Below are positions 17,728 to 26,811 of a stretch of 64,000 nt of DNA, piece by piece. Each line of letters begins with the position of its first letter. Positions within the stretch are counted from its first letter, which is position 1. The stretch comes from Limibacter armeniacum (GTDB lineage: Bacteria; Bacteroidota; Bacteroidia; Cytophagales; Flammeovirgaceae): contig NZ_JBAJNO010000009.1 of assembly GCF_036880985.1 (NCBI RefSeq), positions 744,001 through 808,000 on the forward strand, read 5' to 3'. The notes beneath the pieces were generated by a model. That model ran no database searches. It worked only from the letters and a program-made list of their open reading frames with translations, and had not been told where the DNA came from. A program made the translations under genes and the position numbers.

Positions 17728-19012
17728 TGGTAATAAAAGGCCCTGAAGCCAAGGCAGGGTTAATTCCAAACCTATCTAGAACAATAGGAGTAATTGTTCC
17801 CATAAAAGAAGCGAGCATCACGACACTGAACAGCGCAGCTGACACAACAAATGCCAATGAGCTATCTCCCAAAAAGTAATTAAATACAAAAACTAAGCCT
17901 GCAATCACCAATCCGTTAACAATAGCGACTAAAAGCACTTTAAAAAAACGCTCTGCCATTGTTTCCTGTACAGATGGACTACTAGCCATAGACTGTACAA
18001 CAATGGTTGAAGACTGGATACCTACGTTACCGCCAGTTGCTGTAATCAATGGTATAAAGAAGGCCATTGCCGGAACAAGCGTTAACTCGTTTTCAAAGAT
18101 GCCAATAAACTTGGCTCCCAACAAACCGCCGAACATTCCTACAATCAACCAAGGCAATCTCGCACGAGACATGGTAATGACACTATCATTGGGCTCTACG
18201 CTCTCAGAGATACCAGCCATTGCCTGCTGATCTATTTCTGCCTGCTCCGTGATTACGTCGACAATATCGTCAATGGTAATACGACCTTGTAACTTACCTT
18301 GTACATTCACTACAGGAATGACTTCAAGGTCATACTTCTGCATCAGTTCCGCAACCTCTTCCTCAGCCTGAAAAGTATTGACCATGGCGATCTCAGGTAC
18401 ATAAATGTCTTTGATCTTGGCCTCATCTTTTGCCAGAATGATTCTTTTCAATGAGACACGTCCTAACAGTACATCATGATCATCGACAACATATACAGTA
18501 TAAATCTTATCTACTTTGGTTGCCTGCCTACGTATTTCTTCAATACACTGCAGTACGGTCCAGTTGACATTAGCCTTGATCAGCTCTTTTGCCATCAGAC
18601 CACCAGCACAATCTTCATCATAATGAAGAAGCTCCAAGATGTTGTTTGCCTTCTCCTTGTCTTGCATATGGGAAAGCACCTCTTCCCTTACCTTTACAGG
18701 CTGCTCATTCAGGATATCTACGGCATCATCGGAATCAACATAATCAATATAGCGGAGAAGCTCTTTAGAAGAGAAGCTTTTGAGGAACTCAACACGAATA
18801 TCTTCTTCCAGCTCACTAAGTACATCTGCACCAACCCTAGGACTTAACGAATCGAGAATATACCTACAGTCTTCTGTATTCAAATAATACAGCATCTCTG
18901 TAATATCGGCATAGTGCATCTCAGACAGCTCCTTTACTATAAAGTCTCTGTCTTCATTTCTGATGGCTGACTCAATTTGTTTGTAGTATTTTCTGGTGTG
19001 CTCAAATGACAT
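17663..19012 (-). CDS. mgtE: Magnesium transporter MgtE
   Basis: A 449-residue MgtE. In order it has an N-terminal helical superhelix domain (about 1-130), a pair of CBS domains (about 130-255) that sense cytoplasmic Mg2+, a linking helix, and a membrane domain of five segments (about 270-449). The signature GGNVGIQSSTIVVQSMA lies in the membrane part, and the domain starts after a typical ARLPWL. The family forms a homodimeric Mg2+ channel closed by bound Mg2+. The 3' end overlaps the upstream-transcribed oxidoreductase gene by 65 bp in a convergent arrangement. In many relatives a ksgA gene stands before mgtE; that is not the case here. Confidence 0.95.
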   Translation of the reverse strand: MSFEHTRKYYKQIESAIRNEDRDFIVKELSEMHYADITEMLYYLNTEDCRYILDSLSPRVGADVLSELEEDIRVEFLKSFSSKELLRYIDYVDSDDAVDILNEQPVKVREEVLSHMQDKEKANNILELLHYDEDCAGGLMAKELIKANVNWTVLQCIEEIRRQATKVDKIYTVYVVDDHDVLLGRVSLKRIILAKDEAKIKDIYVPEIAMVNTFQAEEEVAELMQKYDLEVIPVVNVQGKLQGRITIDDIVDVITEQAEIDQQAMAGISESVEPNDSVITMSRARLPWLIVGMFGGLLGAKFIGIFENELTLVPAMAFFIPLITATGGNVGIQSSTIVVQSMASSPSVQETMAERFFKVLLVAIVNGLVIAGLVFVFNYFLGDSSLAFVVSAALFSVVMLASFMGTITPIVLDRFGINPALASGPFITTTNDLLGLAVYFSVAKVLLHM

Positions 19013-19140
19013 ACTCAGCTATTTTCAAAGTGTCGTTAGAATAAAATCCAGAAGCTAGACGCCTCTTCCCAATCTGCCATTCCATGTTTTATCCAGACAA
19101 TACGAAATGCGTATGTGATAAATACCAAATGAAACAAATT

Positions 19141-19169
19141 GGAAAACCCTGACAAATTTTGTCAGGGTT
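19141..19169 (-). terminator. Hairpin after the START-like gene
   Basis: AACCCTGACAAA and TTTGTCAGGGTT form an almost uninterrupted palindrome; on the minus strand it is followed by TTTTCC. It lies about 120 bp beyond the stop at 19289 and before mgtE. Confidence 0.6.
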
Positions 19170-19288
19170 ATACTACAAATCTAGTTTTTTTAATATAGAT
19201 AACAGAAAATAGCATAGATTTCCTGCGATCAATCCACAAAAAATCTATTATTTGAGCGCTTTCGAGTCAAATATGACGACAAATTGGG

Positions 19289-19684
19289 TTAAGCTCCTAC
19301 TTGTTTCTTCAAATCATCAAAAAACTGCCCCCACATCTCATCAAGCTCAATCTCATCATCCATTTCTGAATAATCTATGACCTTTATAAAGGTAGATTGG
19401 GTAAGTTCATTATAATCCATCTTAAACTCTACATACGCCAGATCATGTTCGTCTGCCTCATTTACGGGATCAAATTGAAACTTGACATGCTGGTTGGTGC
19501 GCTTGATTACCATTCTTGCAGGTTTCAGCTCCCCTTGCCATTCAAAAACAAATTTCTTTTCTGATTCCATATTCACATCATCAGCAAACCACTCCTTCAA
19601 ACCGGTAGCTGTTGAAAAGTATGGATATAACATATTGACAGAGGCATTCACCTCAAATTCTGTTGTGTATTTATACTTAGCCAT
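19289..19684 (-). CDS. START-like (SRPBCC) domain protein
   Basis: A protein of 131 residues when started at the ATG at 19684 (MAKYKYTTEFEV). An in-frame upstream ATG at 19720 would add 12 residues, but the family starts close to the first beta strand, so the shorter form is preferred. The sequence has the pattern of the Bacteroidota START-like family: an N-terminal strand, a helix with MLYPYFSTATGLKEWFADDV, several beta strands and a C-terminal amphipathic helix (WGQFFDDLKKQV). Such folds bind hydrophobic ligands or act as chaperone-like modules. The specific role is unknown. It is followed by a hairpin terminator and is not in an operon with mgtE. Confidence 0.8.
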   Translation of the reverse strand: MAKYKYTTEFEVNASVNMLYPYFSTATGLKEWFADDVNMESEKKFVFEWQGELKPARMVIKRTNQHVKFQFDPVNEADEHDLAYVEFKMDYNELTQSTFIKVIDYSEMDDEIELDEMWGQFFDDLKKQVGA

Positions 19685-20008
19685 AGAATTTTTGATAAAG
19701 TAATTCATACCGTCCAACACCGCGTTCTCTTCCTTCAGGCTGTGTTCAATTTACAATTTTCGATCAAACGAACAATACCAAGAATTAATACAAAGTATAA
19801 CAAGCACGAAAGCCTTAGATAATCCTATATTTTTCTTTGCTTACTTAAACCGCTACCACCTTAAATGGAAAGAAAAGCCCCTCTTTTCATTTTTTTTCAA
19901 AAGAATTTTAAAAAAAATTACACGTGATTATTCATTCTAGCTCAATTAAATACATCAATTCTACAAAGGAATATTATCACTTTTCATAGTTTTTTCCCTA
20001 TTTCCAAC

Positions 20009-20039
20009 TTGCATATTTGCAGATAACCCCTCATATTTG
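20009..20039 (+). promoter_or_regulatory. Promoter of the tRNA-Met array
   Basis: TTG followed after 20 bp by CATATTTG, matching the Bacteroidota form TTG-N17..23-TAnnTTTG except for one base. Transcription would begin close to the first tRNA at 20051. A second CATATTTG copy lies 20 bp upstream. The rest of the 19685-20050 gap is AT-rich and shows nothing else. Confidence 0.5.
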
Positions 20040-20050
20040 CACACCGATTC

Positions 20051-20124
20051 GGCGAGGTAGCTCAGTTGGTTAGAGCGCAGGATTCATAACCCTGAGGTCA
20101 CGGGTTCAACTCCCGTCCTCGCTA
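20051..20124 (+). tRNA. tRNA-Met (CAT), copy 1
   Basis: The cloverleaf is complete: acceptor GGCGAGG/CCTCGCT, D arm GCTC/GAGC, anticodon CAT, T arm ACGGG/CCCGT. CCA is not encoded. The D arm is of elongator type, and the G1-T72 pair argues against initiator tRNA. Position 31/39 is an A-C mismatch in the anticodon stem. Confidence 0.95.
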
Positions 20125-20167
20125 CAACATACGGTATCGGCTTTTTTCTTTAACAGAAAACTTCTTT

Positions 20168-20241
20168 GGCGAGGTAGCTCAGTTGGTTAGAGCGTCGGAT
20201 TCATAACCCGGAGGTCACGGGTTCAACTCCCGTCCTCGCTA
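20168..20241 (+). tRNA. tRNA-Met (CAT), copy 2 (variant anticodon stem)
   Basis: Identical to the other copies except in the anticodon stem, where CAGGA...CCCTG has become TCGGA...CCCGG. The 28-42 pair changes from A-T to C-G and 27-43 from C-G to T-G, so pairing is kept. Confidence 0.95.
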
Positions 20242-20291
20242 CAAACCGATATCGAAATCGTTCTTTTGAATAGTATAAGTGATCATAATTT

Positions 20292-20365
20292 GGCGAGGTA
20301 GCTCAGTTGGTTAGAGCGCAGGATTCATAACCCTGAGGTCACGGGTTCAACTCCCGTCCTCGCTA
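20292..20365 (+). tRNA. tRNA-Met (CAT), copy 3
   Basis: Same sequence as copy 1. The spacer after it begins a repeated spacer type (TATTTTATTTTCACTATTC) that also follows copy 4 and, diverged, copy 5. Confidence 0.95.
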
Positions 20366-20403
20366 CTATTTTATTTTCACTATTCTGTACAGAATCATTC
20401 TCT

Positions 20404-20477
20404 GGCGAGGTAGCTCAGTTGGTTAGAGCGCAGGATTCATAACCCTGAGGTCACGGGTTCAACTCCCGTCCTCGCTA
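20404..20477 (+). tRNA. tRNA-Met (CAT), copy 4
   Basis: Same sequence as copy 1, with 38-bp spacers on both sides. Confidence 0.95.
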
Positions 20478-20515
20478 CTATTTTATTTTCACTATTCTGT
20501 ACAGAAACACTCTCT

Positions 20516-20589
20516 GGCGAGGTAGCTCAGTTGGTTAGAGCGCAGGATTCATAACCCTGAGGTCACGGGTTCAACTCCCGTCCTCGCTA
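20516..20589 (+). tRNA. tRNA-Met (CAT), copy 5
   Basis: Same sequence as copy 1; the following spacer is a slightly changed version of the one before it. Confidence 0.95.
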
Positions 20590-20625
20590 CTATTCATTTT
20601 TACTATTCAATACAGAACATTCTCT

Positions 20626-20699
20626 GGCGAGGTAGCTCAGTTGGTTAGAGCGCAGGATTCATAACCCTGAGGTCACGGGTTCAACTCCCGTCCTCGCTA
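20626..20699 (+). tRNA. tRNA-Met (CAT), copy 6
   Basis: Same sequence as copy 1 and last of the array; an intrinsic terminator follows 6 bp later. Confidence 0.95.
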
Positions 20700-20705
20700 C
20701 TACTT

Positions 20706-20748
20706 AAAAGTCCTCAATTACCATGTGTAATTGAGGACTTTTTTTTGC
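20706..20748 (+). terminator. Terminator of the tRNA-Met array
   Basis: AAAAGTCCTCAATTA pairs with TAATTGAGGACTTTT around a short loop, followed by more T. Confidence 0.93.
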
Positions 20749-20778
20749 CATAAAATTCCACTCACCATTAATAAAACA

Positions 20779-20820
20779 AAAGAGGGTCAATTCAATACAG
20801 AATTGACCCTCTTTTTATTT
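20779..20820 (-). terminator. Terminator of the Ig-like repeat gene
   Basis: AAAAGAGGGTCAATT pairs with AATTGACCCTCTTTT, with T or A runs on both sides, so it can work in either direction. It sits just past the stop at 20834 on the minus strand. Confidence 0.88.
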
Positions 20821-20833
20821 TTATCGGTTTGCC

Positions 20834-23800
20834 TTATTTCCCCTCATACAAGGTAGTTTCAGCCCATTTGTAACCAGATTCATTTTGAGCTTTATCCTTA
20901 AAGCGGACATACACTCTCTTAAGTCCCGGCCCTGGAGGCAAATCCCAGCTCAGCACAGGGTTGTATGGCTGCCACAATGCTCCATCATCAAATGTTGGAG
21001 AGTTAGAGACCTGCATCATATCTACATCGCCTCTTGCTTGAATACTCAAGGTTACACGGTTGTTATCAACAGCAGTTGCCCCATCATTGATTTTCACAAA
21101 CTGTGGTATTGGAGGTGTTGTATCTAGGATAATTTTCGCTTCAGCAATTGCTGACTCATTTCCTGCATCATCCCTGAACTTCACATAAACATATTTAGCT
21201 CCATCCCTTGACGCTACAATTCTCCACTTTTTCTCTTCACCATAAGGCTCCCATTTAACATTTGTACGGAAGTAACGGTCGTTTGAAACAACCATATCTT
21301 TTGCTCCTTCTGCCGAAATGGTCAGCACTACTTCACCTGATTTCTCACTTGTGAATTCCTCACCATTATTGATTACGATAGATTCTCTAACTGGCTCCTG
21401 ACGATCCAGAATAATCGAACTAGTTTGACCTGGAGTAGTTTCGTTACCTGCGTCATCACTGAACTTGTAATAAACTACCTTCTTGCCATCTTCTTCAGCA
21501 TCCAGATAGTAATCGTAAACAACATCCTGATACTTTTGCCATTCAGCATTTTCAAATGAATTGCTGTTGCTCAACATCATTTTGGTTGCTCCTCTAGCAG
21601 TTATTCTCAGCGTCACTTTACCATCTACATCAGTACAATACTTATCATCTCTCTTGTTGATGTAAACATAACCACCTTCAGGAGCTGATGTATCGACACC
21701 AATTTTTGCATATACTGGTTTGGAAACGTTACCAACAGCATCTCTGTATCGAACAAAAATCATTTTAACTCCATCACCTCCACCTAACATATACTCCATT
21801 GTAGGTTTGAATGGTATCCATTCAGCTTCTGTAAAGTTATGGCTTCTTGAAAGCTGCATCTCTTTAGCATTCACTGCTGCAAGTTCTAGAATTACCTTAT
21901 TGGAATTACTCAACTTGCTATTTTCGTTGATAGCGATTGTTCCTTCATATGGTGGTTTTGTATCAAGCAAAATACTGTCACCAACAACCTTAGAAATATT
22001 GCCTGCCTCATCTTGGAAGAAAGCATATACACTTCTTACACCATCTCCACCTGCAAGTTTCCATCCTATATTATATGGATTGTAACCTCTCCAAGGATAT
22101 TTACTCATATCAGGCGTATGACCAATTTTCATTTTGACCGCATCTTTTGCCGTCACTTTCACCTGAACAGCTTTGTCAGGGTTATTGGTCACTTCAGCAC
22201 CTTTGTTAATCAGAATTGAGATATTCTGAGGAGGCTCTCTGTCCAACATAATATTGTCAGAAACAGGCTGAGATTCATTTCCTGCTATATCCTTATACTT
22301 GACAAATACTGTCTTAAGTCCATCATCTCCCTCAAGTTGCCACTTGGCAAACTCACTGTATGGTTTCCATTCAGCACCATTGAAAGTAGGGTCATTACTG
22401 ATCATCACAAAGTCTGCATGACGGGCAAACAAGCTCAAGCCAACATTCTTTTCTTTATCAGTTGCAAATGGCGCTTGATTATCAATCACTACCTTACAGT
22501 CAATTGGCGGCTCATTATCTACAATCACCTGATCTCTTACAGTCTCAGAAACGTTACGGGCACGGTCCATGTACTTCACATAAACAGAACGTCTACCATC
22601 ACTGTCCGACTCATCAAGGTGCCAGTCAGATACTTTAGGTCTATATGGCTGCCAAGTTGCACCGTAGAATGAGCTCACATTTGAGATCATCATGAAAAGT
22701 GCATCCTCTACATGAAGCTCCAAGTCAACCACTTTCCCTTCATCTTTCAGGATAGCAATCTTATTTTCTTCATCATAAACGGCATTCTCAGATACGATTT
22801 TAACACCAGGGCTACTTGGAGGTGTTGAGTCCAGTTTAACTGAAGCAAAATATACTTCAGACTCATTCCCTGCCTGATCCCTAAATTTCACATAAACCGT
22901 TTTCTCACCATCACCTTCAGTAAAAGTCCATGTTGGGACTATCTGACGGTAAGGTTGCCAATCCGCTCCCGAGAAGCTTTCATTATTGGAAACCATCATT
23001 TCTGTGGCTCCCTGAACAAACAGCTGAATAGGCTGCTTTGTATTACTTTCTATATAGCGCTTTCCTTTGTTGATAATCACCTTACCAAACTGAGGAGGTG
23101 TTTTATCAATAAAGATACTTGCTCTAGCAACACCAGAAACGTTACCCGCCTCATCCATAAAACGTGCGAAAACCACTTTCTCACCGTCTGAACTTGGCAA
23201 CAACCATTCAACTTCTTCTTGGTAAGCAACCCAACCTTCTCCACCTCTGATCTGCATTTGGGTAGCCCCTTTAGCATGCAGTTGAAGTTTCACCTGATTG
23301 TCCTTGGCAAACTTTTCTCCATTATTGATCTTAACACTTGTCTCAAGTGGTGGCGTAAAATCCAATATGATAGAAGCAGTCACCGTCTCAGAAACGTTAC
23401 CAGCAGCGTCTTTATACTGAACAAAGACCTCCTTTTTCCCTTCAATACCGATCAACCTATAATTATTGATGGTTTCATTATAAGGAGCCCATGCAGCACC
23501 ATGAAAGTCCGGCCTGCCCGATATTTTCATATAAGAAGCATCTTCAGCACCAAGCATCAAGCTTACTACCCTACCCTTATTATTAGTATAAGGCATACCT
23601 CCATTGATCATAACGGATGGGTTTTGCGGTGGTGTTCTGTCCAGTTCAATGTCATAAGAGATAACAGAGGAAACATTTCCTCTTCCATCCTTAAACATGA
23701 CATAGACAAATTTCACCCCATCGCCTTCGCCTCTACCGACCAATGGAAAGCTTCTTTTTTCTGATGAAAAAGGTTCCCACACAACACCACGAAAGCTTTC

Positions 23801-23986
23801 ATCTCTACTCACTTTCATATGGGTTGCTCCATTCGCTCTGATTTGGATGTCTACTTTCCCTTCTGGATGATTGAATATTCTGGCGCCCCTCTCTACAGAA
23901 ATCGCACCAGTCAAGCCTTCCTGCGCTGTTTGAGCAGAAGCTTGCCAAGTCATCAGAAGAAAAAGAATTATGAATCGAATTCTCAT
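20834..23986 (-). CDS. Secreted protein of eleven Ig-like repeats
   Basis: A 1050-residue protein with a signal peptide (about residues 1-18, ending at ASA-Q). The rest is built almost entirely of eleven similar units of about 93 residues. Each has the pattern A-x-M-x-(I/V)S-x5-F-x2-(A/V)-x-W-x-PY, then W-x-L, a (D/G)G-x-(K/R)-x-VYV-(K/R)F-(R/K)D-x-AGN-x-S and a closing (I/V)-x-LD-x-PP before the next IN-x-G. This looks like an immunoglobulin-like beta sandwich. No catalytic domain, lipobox or type IX sorting tail can be seen, so it is probably periplasmic or exported by an unrecognised route. A binding, spacer or adhesion role is inference. The gene stands alone, with 564 bp free upstream and its own terminator. 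Confidence 0.85.
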   Translation of the reverse strand: MRIRFIILFLLMTWQASAQTAQEGLTGAISVERGARIFNHPEGKVDIQIRANGATHMKVSRDESFRGVVWEPFSSEKRSFPLVGRGEGDGVKFVYVMFKDGRGNVSSVISYDIELDRTPPQNPSVMINGGMPYTNNKGRVVSLMLGAEDASYMKISGRPDFHGAAWAPYNETINNYRLIGIEGKKEVFVQYKDAAGNVSETVTASIILDFTPPLETSVKINNGEKFAKDNQVKLQLHAKGATQMQIRGGEGWVAYQEEVEWLLPSSDGEKVVFARFMDEAGNVSGVARASIFIDKTPPQFGKVIINKGKRYIESNTKQPIQLFVQGATEMMVSNNESFSGADWQPYRQIVPTWTFTEGDGEKTVYVKFRDQAGNESEVYFASVKLDSTPPSSPGVKIVSENAVYDEENKIAILKDEGKVVDLELHVEDALFMMISNVSSFYGATWQPYRPKVSDWHLDESDSDGRRSVYVKYMDRARNVSETVRDQVIVDNEPPIDCKVVIDNQAPFATDKEKNVGLSLFARHADFVMISNDPTFNGAEWKPYSEFAKWQLEGDDGLKTVFVKYKDIAGNESQPVSDNIMLDREPPQNISILINKGAEVTNNPDKAVQVKVTAKDAVKMKIGHTPDMSKYPWRGYNPYNIGWKLAGGDGVRSVYAFFQDEAGNISKVVGDSILLDTKPPYEGTIAINENSKLSNSNKVILELAAVNAKEMQLSRSHNFTEAEWIPFKPTMEYMLGGGDGVKMIFVRYRDAVGNVSKPVYAKIGVDTSAPEGGYVYINKRDDKYCTDVDGKVTLRITARGATKMMLSNSNSFENAEWQKYQDVVYDYYLDAEEDGKKVVYYKFSDDAGNETTPGQTSSIILDRQEPVRESIVINNGEEFTSEKSGEVVLTISAEGAKDMVVSNDRYFRTNVKWEPYGEEKKWRIVASRDGAKYVYVKFRDDAGNESAIAEAKIILDTTPPIPQFVKINDGATAVDNNRVTLSIQARGDVDMMQVSNSPTFDDGALWQPYNPVLSWDLPPGPGLKRVYVRFKDKAQNESGYKWAETTLYEGK

Positions 23987-24550
23987 AATAGTTATATGCT
24001 GAAAGTTTTTAGCCTGCTATTGATAAAGGCTTCAAAAAAACAGATTCATGCTCTGACTTTAACTGAAAAAGTTAGTCTTCAATCTTAATCACCAACTACT
24101 CCTCTAAAACTTACCTATTGTTTTCCAACCATTTAGGTAATTTTCTCTTCAAAAAGTCTGTTAAAGCACTCTTAGGTTCATTCCTACTAACGCCTTTTAT
24201 TTACAGATATTGAGTAGAATATCAAGGAAATTGTATTCTTTAAAGATTCAATATATTTTGGATATCTTCTACAAATAGTTGAATTTTCTTAATAAATTTT
24301 AACGAAAACCTTACCTAAAGCAGTATATCATAGGGTTTTAATTTATAAAGTTGATATACACGCTCACTTCCCTATCAAAAACCGCCGCTTTTCTTCTCTT
24401 TACCATATGTTAAATCCCAATAAGATGATATTTCTCAGTTAATCCTGAAAATAGGGGCATGTTTCAACCCATAAATGGCAAAATATCACTATTCATTTTA
24501 ACTTTGACTTCATAGATAGAGCTATAATTTTATATTCTAACAATTCCAGT
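23987..24550. other. 564-bp intergenic region between two divergent genes
   Basis: AT-rich, with no convincing ORF on either strand. It contains a TTACCTA/TAGGTAA inverted repeat (24111-24140, 16-bp spacer) and, at its right end, a candidate -7 element for glnN. Nothing else was recognised. Confidence 0.6.
24499..24506 (+). promoter_or_regulatory. Candidate -7 box of glnN
   Basis: TAACTTTG matches TAnnTTTG and lies 44 bp before the glnN start. I see no TTG at the expected -33 distance, so the call is weak. Confidence 0.25.
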
Positions 24551-26740
24551 ATGGCAACACAAAGATTCAAAGCACTTGAATTGGTTTCACAACGCAAGCC
24601 ACATGATGTAACCCCTCCTTCGTCAAAAGTATCCGAATACTTCGGAGTCAACACTTTTGACACTCGCATGATGAAGCAGATGCTTTCATCTGATGTTCTA
24701 GACAGTCTCACAAACGCCATAGAAAAAGGTGAGAAAATCAATGAATATGTAGCAGATGCTGTAGCCTCAGCCATGAAAACATGGGCTATCAGCAAGGGGG
24801 CAACTCATTACACGCACTGGTTCCAGCCACTAACAGGCTCAACAGCTGAAAAGCACGATGCCTTTTTTGAGTTAGCAGCTGATGGTACCCCAATGGAGAA
24901 GTTCAAAGGCAGTGCGCTTGTAAGACAAGAGCCAGACGCATCTTCATTCCCTAGTGGAGGGTTAAGACAAACATTTGAAGCCAGAGGATATACCGCTTGG
25001 GACCCTACTTCACCTGCTTTTCTGATTGAAAGTGGTAAAAGCAAGACCCTTTGTGTTCCGACCATATTCGTTTCATACACTGGCGAAGCACTTGACAACA
25101 AGGCTCCTCTCCTGAAAGCACTTGAGAGAGTAGACCGTGCAGCCACTGAGGTATGCCAATACTTTGATAAGAACGTAACGAAAGTAATTGCAACACTTGG
25201 CTGTGAGCAAGAGTTTTTCCTTGTTGACAAAGCGATGGCACAAGCCCGTCCTGACCTTATGCTAAGTGGTAGAGCTTTATTTGGCAGAAAACCACCTAAA
25301 GGACAGCAACTTGATGACCATTACTTTGGTTCTATTCCTTTAAGGGTTCAGCGTTACCTGCAAGACCTTGAAATTGAAGCTTACAAATTGGGTATTCCTA
25401 TCACTACTCGCCATAACGAGGTTGCTCCTAGCCAGTTTGAGGTAGCACCAGTGTTTGAGGAAGTAAATGTAGCCAATGACCACAACGCCCTATTGATGGA
25501 CGTGATGGAAAAAGTAGCTCAGTTCCACAACTTCACTGTACTGTTCCACGAAAAGCCATTTGCGGAATTGAACGGTTCGGGTAAGCACAACAACTGGTCA
25601 CTTTCTACAAATACAGGAAAAAACCTGCTTTCACCTAGCACTAAAGCTAAGGAAAACCTTCAATTCCTTACGTTCTTTGTCAACACACTGAAAGCTGTAC
25701 ATGATTACTCTGACCTGCTAAGAGCAAGTATCGCATCGGCAGGCAACGACCATAGACTTGGCGCTAACGAAGCTCCTCCTGCAATTATCTCTGCCTTTAT
25801 TGGTTCTCAACTGACAGCCATCCTTAACGAACTGGAACACAATGGTGATGTAAAAGTTGACAAAGGAGATAATGTTTACATGAAACTTGGCATTGACAAG
25901 ATTCCTCCAATCTTACTGGACAATACAGACAGAAACAGAACATCTCCATTTGCATTCACTGGTAACAAGTTTGAGTTCAGAGCAGTAGGTTCTTCTTCAA
26001 ACAACGCTGCACCGATGACTGTCCTGAATACTATTGTTGCTAGACAGCTTGAAGAATTCAAGATTGCGGTTGACAAACAAATCGAAAAAGATGTCAAGAA
26101 AGAAGTTGCGATCATCAATGTATTGAGAGAGTATATTTCTTCTTCAAAAAACATCCTGTTCGAAGGAAATGGTTACAGCGAAGAATGGGTAAAAGAAGCT
26201 AAGAAACGTGGCTTGCCAAACGTAAAGTCAACGCCTAAAGCTTTGGATGCCATGGTTTCCAAAAAAGCCGTGACGCTTTACAAGAAAATGGACATCATGA
26301 CTGAGTCTGAACTTCATGCCCGCCATGAGGTGATGCTTGAAAACTACGTCCTTACATTGCAGATAGAGTCTCGCATAATGGCTGACATTGCCAAGAACCA
26401 CATCGTTCCTACGGCAATTATGTACCAAAACCACCTGATTCAAAATGTAAAAGGCCTGAAAGAAATTGGTCTCGACGATGAGACACAGGAAGTGGTTACT
26501 ACTATTAGAGCAATCTCTAAGCACATAAGTGAGATCAAGCGCCTGTCACACGAAATGACGCAAGAACGCAAACGTATCAATGCTATTGAGGATTCTCGTG
26601 AAAAAGCAGTTGCTTATGATGAGGACATCAAGACTAAGTTCTTTGACGAGCTTAGATGGCACTGTGACAAGCTTGAGACAATGGTAGACGATGAGATTTG
26701 GCCAATGCTGAAATTCAGAGAAATGCTATTCTTAAGATAA
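24551..26740 (+). CDS. glnN: Type III glutamine synthetase
   Basis: A 729-residue GSIII, the large glutamine synthetase typical of Bacteroidota and some cyanobacteria. It makes glutamine from glutamate, ammonia and ATP in the cytoplasm. The N-terminal VSEYFGVNTFD and the catalytic stretches CEQEFFLVD, RHNEVAPSQFEVAPVFEE, LNGSGKHNNWSLSTN and GNDHRLGANEAPPA are all intact; they hold the metal- and substrate-binding Glu, His and Asn residues. The C-terminal helical extension, absent from GSI, covers about residues 560-729. The length is normal and it is monocistronic, with a terminator after it. It is a main entry point of ammonia, and probably nitrogen-regulated, though the regulator is not visible. 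Confidence 0.96.
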   Translation: MATQRFKALELVSQRKPHDVTPPSSKVSEYFGVNTFDTRMMKQMLSSDVLDSLTNAIEKGEKINEYVADAVASAMKTWAISKGATHYTHWFQPLTGSTAEKHDAFFELAADGTPMEKFKGSALVRQEPDASSFPSGGLRQTFEARGYTAWDPTSPAFLIESGKSKTLCVPTIFVSYTGEALDNKAPLLKALERVDRAATEVCQYFDKNVTKVIATLGCEQEFFLVDKAMAQARPDLMLSGRALFGRKPPKGQQLDDHYFGSIPLRVQRYLQDLEIEAYKLGIPITTRHNEVAPSQFEVAPVFEEVNVANDHNALLMDVMEKVAQFHNFTVLFHEKPFAELNGSGKHNNWSLSTNTGKNLLSPSTKAKENLQFLTFFVNTLKAVHDYSDLLRASIASAGNDHRLGANEAPPAIISAFIGSQLTAILNELEHNGDVKVDKGDNVYMKLGIDKIPPILLDNTDRNRTSPFAFTGNKFEFRAVGSSSNNAAPMTVLNTIVARQLEEFKIAVDKQIEKDVKKEVAIINVLREYISSSKNILFEGNGYSEEWVKEAKKRGLPNVKSTPKALDAMVSKKAVTLYKKMDIMTESELHARHEVMLENYVLTLQIESRIMADIAKNHIVPTAIMYQNHLIQNVKGLKEIGLDDETQEVVTTIRAISKHISEIKRLSHEMTQERKRINAIEDSREKAVAYDEDIKTKFFDELRWHCDKLETMVDDEIWPMLKFREMLFLR

Positions 26741-26764
26741 GCATAGAACTATCAACCATAATAA

Positions 26765-26806
26765 AAGGCACTATCGGGGATTAAACTTACCTGATAGTGC
26801 CTTTAT
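26765..26806 (+). terminator. Terminator after glnN
   Basis: AAAGGCACTATC pairs with GATAGTGCCTTT around a loop of about 16 bases, followed by ATTTG. It lies between the converging glnN and DnaJ-TPR genes and could serve both. Confidence 0.8.
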
Positions 26807-26811
26807 TTGTA

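Noticed and set aside
20051-20699. Initiator tRNA-fMet or tRNA-Ile2 in place of elongator tRNA-Met
   Set aside because: The D arm GCTC/GAGC and the G1-T72 acceptor pair do not fit the initiator; Ile2 cannot be excluded from CAT alone, but the overall sequence fits elongator tRNA-Met better.
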